DNA of 64,000 nt from Carnegiea gigantea (Eukaryota; Streptophyta; Magnoliopsida; Caryophyllales; Cactaceae). Positions within the stretch are counted from its first letter, which is position 1; every line of letters starts with the position of its first letter. The notes beneath the pieces are model-generated. The model was not told where the DNA came from and ran no database searches. It worked only from the letters and a program-made list of their open reading frames with translations. Location of the stretch: positions 151,501 to 215,500 of the forward strand of contig JAKOGI010000417.1 in NCBI GenBank assembly GCA_029747015.1, read 5' to 3'. Position numbers and translations under genes: made by a program. Shown here piece after piece: positions 55,740 to 64,000 of the stretch.

Positions 55740-57806
55740 CACCACAACTGACAGCAAAGGTGCTACATAGTGGGTTATGGATTCCGGCTGCACCTATCAT
55801 ATGTGTCCCCACAGAGACTGGTTTTCAACATATGAGGTGCTAGATTCAGATGTCGTTCTCATGAGCAATAATGCTCAATGCAGTGTCGCAGGCATTGGCA
55901 CTGTTCAGATCAAGACCCACAACGGTGTACTGAGGACTCTTTCTAATGTCTGTCACATTCCTGACCTGAAGTGCAACCTTATTTCACTTGGCACCCTCGA
56001 ATCTAACGGGTGCAAATATTCTGCTGAAGGTGGGGTCCTAAAAATCTCCAAGGGTGCGCTAGTTCTTATGAAAAGAGTAAGACATAGGAGTCTCTACATA
56101 CTCCGAAGTTCCACAGTGACTGAATCTGCTGCAGTCACCACCCCCTCATCCGAAGCAGATTTTACTCAATGGTGGCATGCTTGCTTAGGCCACATGAGTG
56201 AGAAGGGAATGATAATTCTAACCAAGCGAGGTCTACTTGGCAGCAAAGGTACGGGAAAACTCGATTTCTGCAATCATTATGTTTTGGAAAACAAAAGAGA
56301 GTCAGTTTTTCTACTGCTACTTACCGTACTAAAGGTGCCCTTGATTATATACATTCTGACTTGTGGGGTTTGTCTAGAGTTCCTTCTATTGGAGAAAAAT
56401 GTTATATGCTGACCTTTGTAGATGATTTTTCTCAAAGAATTTGGGTTTATTTTTTAAGGCAGAAAAACGAGGCTTTGCCCATATTCAAGAAATTCAAAGC
56501 CCTCGTAGAGAACCAGACTGAGAGAAAGATAAAGAAACTCAGAACTGACAATGGTCTCACATTTTGTGAGTCTAATTTCAACGAGTTCTACGCCACTCAG
56601 GGTATCGCTGGACATAAGACCCTAGTCGGAAAGCCTCAGCAAAATAGAGTCGCAGAACATATCAATCGGACGCTACTTGAAAGAGCTCGTTGTATGCTCT
56701 CCAATGCCAACCTGTGGCATCATCGTGATTTCTAGGTAGAGGCTATTTCAACGGCTTGTGATTTGGTGAATCGTTCTCCACACTCCTCTATTGACTTCAA
56801 AATTTTAGAAGAAGTCTGGTCAGGTAATCCTGTTAACTATTCTATTCTGCGAGTATTGGGATACTCTACCTATGCACATGTTAACAACGGGAAGTTAGCG
56901 CCTCGGGCTGTCAAGTGCATGTTTCTAGGTTATGCATCTGAATCTAAAGGATACCGGCTATGGTGTCCTGACTCCGAGAAGGTCATTCAAAGTTGGGGTA
57001 TAACCTTTAATGAAACTGTTATGTTTTCATCAGGGAAAGAGTCTGTTTCTACAGGTAATCAAGAAGATGTCAGTGAGAAGGTAGAGTTTGAGATTCCTGC
57101 AGATGTCCCTTAAGGTAGAGACACATTACCTCATTCTAGTAGTGAGGTCCAGTCTAAGGAAGTCAATCCCAACATTCCAAGTCCAGAACAGCAGGCCTCA
57201 GATACTTACTCTCTTGCTCATGACAGACGACGAAGAATTATCAGGAAGCCTGCACATTACTCAGCTGATGATGAGAATGGGCTGATTGCATATGCATTGG
57301 CCGTTGCATAGGAGATGCCTGAAGGTGTTGAACCTTACTCGTATTCTGAAGCCATTTCTTGTCCCAACTCCTTGAACTGGCTTATGGCTATGCAAGAAGA
57401 AATGGAGAGTCTGTACAAGAATGAGACTTGGGAGTTATGTGATCTGCCGAAAGGTCGTCGTCCTCTAATGGCCAAGTGGATCTACAAGCGAAACGAGGGC
57501 ATTCCCAGCATTGAAGATGCAAGGTAGAAAGCACGGCTGGTTGTTTGAGAGTGCAACCAGAAGGAATGTATTGACTTTAATGAAGTCTTTTCTCCTGTAG
57601 TACGTCATACCTCCATTAGAGTGCTGCTTGCTTTTGTTACTCTATTTGACTTAGAGTTGGAGCAACTTGATGCTAAAACCGCATTCCTTCATGGTGAGTT
57701 GGAAGAGGAGATTTATATGAGGCAACCTGAAGGATTTATTGTTCCTAGCAAGGAACACAGTGTGTGTCGACTAAAGAAGTCCTTGTATGGACTTAAGCAA
57801 GATCCC
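55740..57806 (+). pseudogene. Copia protease, integrase and RT N-terminus (decayed)
   Basis: The protease site reads WVMDSGCTYHMCPHRDW (55770-55820), with Cys where Ala is usual. Pre-integrase follows with WWHACLGHMSEKGM. A frameshift near 56290 is followed by the integrase core, with the acidic residues in DYIHSDLWG (different frame), RTDNGLTF and a region around KPQQNRVAEHINR. A stop lies at about 56733 (DF-stop-VEA), then VNRSPHSSIDF and KCMFLGYASESKGYR. RT begins near 57315 with WLMAMQEEMESLYKNETWEL and [12 protein letters not shown] and ends at [10 protein letters not shown] near 57800. The YVDD box and RNase H are absent. Confidence 0.88.
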
Positions 57807-57809
57807 AGA

Positions 57810-58118
57810 CCAGTAAGAAATACTTATAGAGTATTCTGTTTTCACTATCTTAGATTTGTGAGAGAGGTTGAAAGTGTTTTTGGGAGAGATTATAAGAGAG
57901 ATTGTAATCTGGTTGCTTGATCACTCGTTGTGATTATGATCGCATTGTACTCACTCCCTTATAGTGAATTGTTTGGGCTCGTCGCCGTCCGTGATTTTTT
58001 CTGTATTGGGTTTTCCATGTAAATCTGTGCTCTTTACTGTTCTTATTATCGTTGTTTACTTTTGAATATCATTGTTCATCCTAACACTTCCGCTATTAGT
58101 TTGCTCTAATTCCTAACA
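57810..58118 (+). repeat. 3' LTR of the plus-strand Copia (start uncertain)
   Basis: The end TTCCTAACA at 58118 is clear. The region has TTGTAATCTGGTT and GTCGCCGTCCGTGA, usual for R/U5 of Tnt1-like LTRs. The exact 5' border is unclear because the pol deletion joins directly into it. Confidence 0.7.
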
Positions 58119-59028
58119 TAAAGGTCCAACATCTTTTGAGATCCAACTAACAAGTGGTTTAGTTTTCAGAATACTACTCCCAAGTCTAATTACTTTATGT
58201 TAGTGGATAAAACAAATTCCTGAGTCTTAACCATCAGTTTAAGCTTTTAGTTGAGAGAATTTTTGAGTAAGGTATCAGTGCCTTTTTAAGAGAGAGGTCT
58301 CTAGCTTTAATCTCAGCAGCCCTCATATTTATTGAGTAATATACGAATGTGCCTTTGCAGCATCCACACTTTAAGTCCAAAAGATATTCGCGTGAGGGGC
58401 TTGTTAAAGTATAAAACAAATTCCTAAATTTTCAATCATTAACTTAAGCTTTTGGTTGAAAAGGTTCTCGAACACTTTTTCTTTTTTGCTAAGGATGAAG
58501 AATCCCGTTTCTCATTTTCTTAGATTTTGATGTTATTTCTGATGCTATTTTATTTCTTCATTGTGGTGTTGTCTTGTCCCTGAATCCGTAGTAAGAAAGA
58601 TGAACAAAATGGCGCATAAGCATACAAGTATTACTCCTAATGTTTTTGAGAAATACGGACAAATTCAGCCAGGTTCCCGGCTATGTATTCATTGACAGCT
58701 ACTTTGAGTGAGTGATAATATTGCCTGCTTAGACGGAAAAGAAAAGGCCAGCCAAGTTAATGTTTCAAAATTTTGATCCTATGGTAAGGAAGTCACACGT
58801 TTAAGAAACATACGGTATGATTCCACTAAAATAAGTAGAAATAAGTCAATTATGCTAGAGAAAAATTTTGTACAAATCAATTGACTCCAAACATGAAATA
58901 GTATTTTAAAAATTACAGCCATATGACTAGTAGCCACAACTGATAAAATAGTATTTTTGTATCCACTGTTAATTTACCTATGCACATCATTGTACATAAA
59001 CGGGTAACTGGAGCACATATCGTTCTTT
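58119..59028. other. Intergenic; short repeated motif, no gene
   Basis: The phrase ATAAAACAAATTCCT followed by TTTAAGCTTTT / CTTAAGCTTTTGG occurs twice (58206-58260 and 58411-58465), a diverged direct repeat of about 205 bp. Nothing else is recognised. The 3' UTR of the downstream minus-strand exon would fall near 59028-59074. Confidence 0.4.
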
Positions 59029-59074
59029 TCAGTAAAATACAACACTAATTAAATGCTCTAAAATTAAACAAGTC

Positions 59075-59572
59075 TTACAGAAAACCACTTTCACCCCATT
59101 TAGCGTCTGACTTCCCATTAGAGCTAGAAGTTTTATTGTTGGAAGAGTTTTGATGAAAATCGTCAAATCCATTGTCTTTGGAGTCATCCCAACCAGCCCA
59201 ACCATCACTACTTTGGGTTGATCCTCCCTTGAACGCGCCTTTGTTTTGGCCATCGTTTTTGTCCCAATCATCCCAAGAGTTTGAATTGGGTGAGTTGTAA
59301 TGTTGAACAAATGAAGATTGCCCATCTTGAGAAGTGTTATTCCATCCCTTCGATTCGTGACTAAGCTCTTGGTAATATCCGTTCTTTTCATTTTCATGCA
59401 GATGTGGGTTATTAGAGCTTCGAGTGTCACCAGCATACTGTTCAAGCTTATAAGTAGCCAATGCCATCACGCCTCTCACAACACCCCATGTTCTTTGGCC
59501 AATCTCGGCGGTCTTAGCTGTGACAACGCTGACTGTCTCGTTGACCTTATAATCATATGCACCTTCCCGAAC
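59075..59572 (-). CDS. Last coding exon of an ADP-ribosylation factor GTPase-activating protein (AGD6/AGD7-like)
   Basis: The exon encodes 165 residues ending at a stop at 59075. ARF-GAPs of this group stimulate GTP hydrolysis by ARF1 at the Golgi in COPI vesicle traffic. The start VREGAYDYKVNETVSVVTAK and then KTAEIGQRTWGVVRGVMALA are strongly conserved features of the plant AGD6/AGD7 C-terminal half. The tail is Ser/Asn/Trp-rich with repeated WDDWD and GWAGWDD motifs. A splice acceptor TTTAAGGCAG precedes GTTCGGG at 59572 (phase 0). The N-terminal ARF-GAP zinc finger must lie in upstream exons at higher coordinates; I could not find them in the remaining 4.4 kb. It is either a gene with long introns reaching outside the window or a 3' fragment. 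The open frame is intact. Confidence 0.75.
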   Translation of the reverse strand, partial: VREGAYDYKVNETVSVVTAKTAEIGQRTWGVVRGVMALATYKLEQYAGDTRSSNNPHLHENEKNGYYQELSHESKGWNNTSQDGQSSFVQHYNSPNSNSWDDWDKNDGQNKGAFKGGSTQSSDGWAGWDDSKDNGFDDFHQNSSNNKTSSSNGKSDAKWGESGFL

Positions 59573-59777
59573 CTGCCTTAAATTAAACACTTTATCACAT
59601 CCTATACAATGCCTTGATGACGACTTTTTAAAGAAACAGTGCCCCGTGCCACTATGATAATCTTTAGCTCTACATCAACAACATGATGGACTCTGAGAAA
59701 AACGTTAAAAAAAAAAAATAGTTTTTGTAAGGTGGAAAGGATCCTAATCCTACTCAAATGTCTAAGTCCCATATCAA

Positions 59778-60007
59778 GTTTGACAACAGTTCATCACTTG
59801 TTTCTACTAGCTACAAGTCCAAGGATGGATCATATGACCGAAAAGATAGATTATATTTCAAGAACCAAGGCAAAATCATCCCGAAAATCATGGTTTGACA
59901 ACAGTTCATCACTTTCGTGTAAGCTACAAGTCCAAGGATGGATCATATATGACCGAAAAGATAGATTATAATTCAAGAATCAAGGCAAAATCGTGCTGAA
60001 AATCTAC
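59778..60007 (+). repeat. Tandem duplication, period 115 bp
   Basis: Copies start at 59778 and 59893 with GTTTGACAACAGTTCATCACTT, each running through AAGGATGGATCATAT and AAAGATAGATTATA to GAAAATC. Few differences suggest a fairly recent event. Confidence 0.8.
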
Positions 60008-61870
60008 AATGTCAGGAATTGTTGTTTAAATCTACTCTAGGGCAGTGATGTATGTTGGAGTGCTAATTTCTACACTTGGGTGTGTTCTTTTTCGAAATAA
60101 GATGCAGTTGTAAGTTGTAAGGAAATGTGAGAAGATGTATAAAGATATAAGAAGATGGAAGCAGCTGTAAGAAGCTGTAAGGGTTTGTTAAATTATTAAA
60201 AAGTTGTATAATATAATTTTTAGATATGTATCTATAATTATTGATCTTTAATGAATAAATTATGAAAAAATTATTTCATAAAAATAAATTACGTGTATCG
60301 CTGATATTTATGAACTAAATTTTGCAACGTCATTAAACAAATTCTATTTTAACATCACAGAAAAAAATATTTTCTGCAATTATAATTTTGGATAATAAAA
60401 ATAATATTGAAATAACATAATTCATGAAAATAAAACTTTAAACAAGTAAATTAAGTATCAATAAGATAAATCCAAGCCCACAAAGATGCCACAAAGATGT
60501 AGAACCCAATATGTTACACACTTGAGGTGATTTTTTAATATTAACATTAGTTTCACCTACCTATAAGAAAATTTTTAAAAAAATAATTTTTTTCAATAAA
60601 ACTGGATAGAACCCTAAAAATGAAATCCTATTTGAATTAAACATTTTGGAATTAAATTTAATGTAATGTTCAATTGTAAAATGATAGTATCCAAGTTATC
60701 GTCGATAAACTTATGGGTGAAATAGCTAGATGCTTCTGTCACCTACAATTTAACTACTTTCATGCATGATTCACTTCAAAACTCAAACATAAATGTGATT
60801 CTTGTATTATAACTTTAAAACTTGTTAACTTATTTTCACTATAATGGCATATATGCTTCATGTTGAAATTGAAATATTAATTCACATCGTCAATTTCTGT
60901 TTTTATGTTTATACAAATATTATATTCATAAAAAGGTAAGATTTTTCATATTAGTGGTATATAAAAAAATATACATATTTCTATAAATATGAGAAAAAAA
61001 TATATAATAAATTGAATGTTATAAAAAATATATATATAAGCAGATTTTAAGAGATATAAGAAGATATAAGTAGATGTAAAAAACTTTCAAGAGCTGTAAA
61101 GTGCTATAAGTTACAACTTAGACCTCTTTATAGTTAAATCCTCCCAATCACAGCAAAAGGGCAAGACTTAATCCTAGTGTCAGAGTTGGCAACTGACATA
61201 AATGGACACTAGCAAAGGGGAAGTGCCTTATATTCCGTCAGGCTGGTGTTGGTTTAAATCTTGCTAGATGCATAAGACAGTTCTCTTCCCTTAATGTTCG
61301 GAGCGTCTCTCCCATAGTTTCTTCAAGCAGGGTGTACCTACTTGGGCCACTTTCCTAACCTAACGAAGCAATTAGGATGAAGAAGAAAAAAAATTGAGTC
61401 GAAACCAAGGGTTCAAGTAACGCAACTCAACCAAAAGGAGCCATAACTTTTTCAAGGCAGTACATCTTTCTTTTCAAAATATCACGCATTCGAATAATTA
61501 CAATCGCACCATTAATCATTAGTGGCATTCGAGAAGGCTGGACCTTCAACTTAGAAAACTCCAGCTACTACTTAGTAATAACATATCACAGTAGCCTATT
61601 AATTAGCTTTTTTTGTTTTGTTTTGGTAAGCGTTGAGAAAATACACGAGCTCCATAGTTAGGGAGGATGAACAAATTCCAAAAGATTTTTAGCTCCATGG
61701 GGCCTTTTAAGAAAACAATAACATTTCAATATCATAGCAAGGCTCCATAAGTTAGTTTGACCTATTTTTTAAAACTAGATCAATCCTATTTGTAGGTTAT
61801 GATTTTTAGATTTTTTATGAATTTATTGCATTTTTCTTTTGAATTGATGGTTAATGTATATTGTCTTTAA
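60008..61870. other. AT-rich intergenic DNA, possible MITE ends
   Basis: Runs of AAGATATAAGAAGAT and AGCTGTAAG occur at 60115-60190 and again at 61035-61110. The left end GCAGTTGTAAGTTGTAA faces TTACAACTTAGAC on the right, in inverted orientation. This could be a ~1 kb element, but no target duplication was identified. No gene or exon of the ARF-GAP was recognised. Confidence 0.3.
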
Positions 61871-61871
61871 C

Positions 61872-62180
61872 TAGACCTGGCAAAACTAACCCGAAACTCG
61901 AAACTCAACTGAATGATCCAAACCCATATCCCACCCGACATTCGAAATATGTTCACTTGAAAATGGACCTAAAATCCGAATTGATTCAAAACGAACCACA
62001 CCAAACCCGAAATTTTCTACAAAGTTGCTTGTTTTTGCATGACAAATATATTGAATTAAAAATTGATTGACCCGAAAACGGCCTGAGCTGAAGTTCACCC
62101 CACCTAAACCGAACTGACCCAAAATATCACTTAACCCGAAACATGATCCGACCTGAACTTAACCCGTTCCATACCCGAAT
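61872..62180. mobile_element. hAT-like end with ACCCGA repeats (fragment)
   Basis: It begins TAGACCTGGCAAA, similar in type to the TAGGGATGGCAA end of the hAT element at 23020. It is followed by degenerate ACCCGAA/ACCCGA motifs over about 300 bp, as in a known kind of plant non-autonomous hAT. No opposite terminal repeat was found. The open frames here are simple-repeat artefacts. Confidence 0.4.
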
Positions 62181-62403
62181 TAAATGATCCATTTATTAGA
62201 TCTATCTTCCACCAATGTTAACAACTTTAATAAGGCATAAGATTATTTACTTTAGTCAACTAAAATCTAAATAATGTGACATGCCAATCATGAGACCACG
62301 GGGATTTGCTTGCAATTATAATGCCGGCACGGGAGGGCGCGCGTTTTGTGGGTGGGATCCTGCGCAATACTTACAACGCAAAGTTGCATGTACTTACTAA
62401 AAA

Positions 62404-62500
62404 TAGGCTGTAGTGCAGCGGATAGGTACACTGTATTTGCGGCGCATGTCGACCATGAGTTCAGTTCCTATTGTGCTCACTTGGGATTTATTTTTTTAGA
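62404..62500 (+). repeat. tRNA-like SINE head
   Basis: An A-box-like TAGTGCAGCGGA (62411-62422) and a B-box-like GTTCAGTTC (62459-62467) lie 36 nt apart, as in tRNA genes, each with one mismatch to consensus. The 3' part is T-rich (ATTTATTTTTTTAG). It does not fold into an obvious complete tRNA, so it is more likely a SINE head than a gene. Confidence 0.4.
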
Positions 62501-62690
62501 AAAAAGAAGAACTATTTTCCTTTATCTGAATGATTTCTTTGAGATTGCTTTCTTTATATGTAAACTTAAAAGATTGAATTTTCCTTATGGTAAATAAAAT
62601 TAGTAATTTAGAATTTAACAATACTTTCTTCCTCTAAAGATTATTATTTCTTACCTGCCACAAAAAATATTATTAGAAGTGGAGATATTT

Positions 62691-63027
62691 AGGTCCTATT
62701 TGGCAAATAGTTATTAGTTATTTGCATTAGCTATTACTTGTTTAAATTAATTATTTGTATTAGTTGTTTGAATGAACTGGTTGGTGAAAAAATTATTTGC
62801 CGAAATTAGTCATTTCTGATAAAGTTATGAGATAAAAAACTAATTCTCCAAAAAGTTCACCCAAAAAGTTCATAGAATTAGTTTTTTCAAATTACCTTTT
62901 TGAACCTAAAAAATTCTTCTAAGAAGCTTTTCCATCAAACGCCTAAATTACCTTTTGACATGGTCAAACAGCTAATCTTGATCCGAAAAGCCCTTTTTGA
63001 TCAAAAAGTTATTTGCCAAGGATTGGT
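62691..63027. mobile_element. Possible hAT-type MITE
   Basis: TTTGGCAAATAGTTATT near the left end faces AAGTTATTTGCCAAGG at the right end (an inverted match of about ten bases). The interior is AT-rich and non-coding. TTTGGCAAATAG-type ends are common in plant MITEs. The target duplication is uncertain. Confidence 0.4.
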
Positions 63028-63245
63028 AAGTTATGGATATTGTACTTTATTTTTGAATGAAAGCCTAGTTCCTAACTTTTAAAATTTTATTTATTCTGAC
63101 AAGGATACAAAAAGAATGAACATATAATTAAAAATGTTCTTATTTTTAGCTTCCCCTAGTTTCGTTATTTTTAAATCTAGCTAATGCTACTTAAATATAA
63201 GGGATCTCTCACCAAATGTTCAGGTATAACTTAATAATATGAGAC

Positions 63246-63313
63246 AATGACAACGACGATGACAACAACAACAATAACAATGATGATGATGATGATGATA
63301 ATAATACTAATAA
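63246..63313 (+). repeat. Trinucleotide microsatellite
   Basis: Imperfect (AAC/GAC)n passes into (GAT)n near 63279-63300 and then AAT units. Confidence 0.9.
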
Positions 63314-63615
63314 TGATCCTCCACCAAAATATCTGTGAGTTGAGGCGCATTTTTAGTGAACTCACATAACAACTGGAATTTGTTAGATAAAATTATCTAT
63401 TTGCATTTCTCATCTTTTAGAAACATGGAACAATTGAACTCAACGAGAGTAGGTATCTTAATCCTCTACCAAATACGTGTGAGCATGCAATGGTTCACAC
63501 GATGTGAAAAGGATCATAACGCCATCAAATTATCTTTCAGTACCAAAAATTAATTTAAATTATATGGACTTCTACTAACTTGCAACAATTTTTGCAAAAT
63601 ACATATTCATATAGG

Positions 63616-64000
63616 TAGTATTTGGTTGGAAGGAAAATGATTTTCCCAGAAAATTAAATAATTCTCTATGAAAAATGTTTTTTCAAAGAAAATTGATTTT
63701 CATGTCACATTTTCCGTTGTTTGGTATAAGATAAATCATTTTTCATGAAAAAGAAAAAATGCCAATGTAATTGTTTAAATGGCGAAAAATATTGACTAAA
63801 TGGTCATAGTTGAGATAAATGTTGACCAAATGAAGGAATTTTGAGCTTAAAATTTATATTTGAGTTTTTTTTTTTCGATCTAAACCCATTGAAATTATTT
63901 TAGTGATAAAAACATCAACTGAATTATTTAAGTGGAAAAAAATATAGACTAAATTATCGTGGTGGAGAAAAATGGTGACCAAACGAAGAAATGTCGTGCT
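63616..64000. mobile_element. Possible MITE running off the window
   Basis: The start TAGTATTTGGTTGGAAGGAAA followed by alternating GATTTTCC/GGAAAA stretches resembles a widespread plant MITE type. The right end is outside the window. Confidence 0.35.

Larger units (their letters stand above)
54697..58118 (+). mobile_element. Copia retrotransposon with truncated 5' LTR and deleted RT/RNase H
   Basis: On the plus strand: the last ~145 bp of a 5' LTR (54697-54842), a primer site, gag, protease, integrase and the RT N-terminus to about 57806, then a join into the 3' LTR (about 57810-58118, ending TTCCTAACA). The two LTR segments match closely over GTTTGGGCTCGT...GCTCTAATTCCTAA. The missing part is the RT catalytic core, RNase H and polypurine tract. 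Pol motifs are Tork/Tnt1-like, as in the element at 802-5272, but the LTRs differ. No target duplication is visible because the 5' end is lost. Confidence 0.85.

Noticed and set aside
59029..59445. 138-codon minus-strand frame rich in Thr and Met
   Set aside because: Shadow frame of the ARF-GAP exon, which has the recognised protein in the other frame.
62404..62476. Functional tRNA gene
   Set aside because: Acceptor and anticodon stems do not pair convincingly and both promoter boxes have mismatches.
1..64000. CRISPR array, bacterial operon or prophage-type system
   Set aside because: No regularly spaced short repeats and no bacterial gene organisation; all content is plant nuclear repeat DNA.

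Overview
This window is repeat-dominated, gene-poor chromosomal DNA from a flowering plant. The evidence is Ty3/Gypsy and Ty1/Copia retrotransposons with initiator-Met tRNA primer sites, an Au-type SINE, hAT-, Harbinger- and Tip100-like DNA elements, and the last exon of a plant ARF-GAP gene. The species cannot be named from sequence alone. Apart from that exon, every coding-like segment carries stops, frameshifts or truncations.

Layout. (1) 1-13062 is one minus-strand chromovirus-type Gypsy element, cut off by the left window edge. It has a 2.9 kb 5' LTR, a decayed gag-pol and an integrase/chromodomain tail. A complete but decayed Copia element (802-5272) is nested in it and flanked by the duplication CTTCT. 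The two LTRs of that Copia element do not resemble each other. (2) 13063-41688 is a tandem array of about five rearranged units that I read as an endogenous pararetrovirus (Caulimoviridae-like). Each unit has a plus-strand module (conserved N-terminal ORF, TATA box, leader, coat-like ORF with zinc knuckle) and a minus-strand module (related N-terminal region, zinc knuckle, aspartic-protease-like region). Four units share the same plus/minus junction, so one rearranged ancestor was probably amplified. Nested in the array are a non-coding LTR element (13360-17176), a Harbinger-type MITE (22490-22860), a hAT element rich in G/C tracts (23020-24387), a small solo LTR (30734-31030) and a 2.5 kb Gypsy solo LTR (34378-36918). 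Each has a recognisable target-site duplication, and each empty site can be read in a sister unit. (3) 41689-54696 is old, hard-to-assign repeat DNA with an Au SINE, a Tip100-like hAT and a truncated minus-strand Copia. (4) 54697-58118 is a plus-strand Copia missing its RT core and RNase H. (5) 59075-59572 is the C-terminal exon of an AGD6/AGD7-like ARF-GAP on the minus strand. (6) The remainder holds short repeats, MITE-like elements, a tRNA-like SINE head and a microsatellite.

There is no operon or pathway here. The elements relate by nesting, and the insertion order can be read from it. The main points of interest are the opposite-strand pararetroviral array with its promoter, primer-site and hairpin leader; the Copia element with two unrelated LTRs but matching target duplications; and tandem repeats inside the hAT element that carry the upstream element plus TATA layout of plant snRNA promoters. 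Coordinates of decayed modules are approximate. Family calls rest on motif recognition by eye, not on a search.
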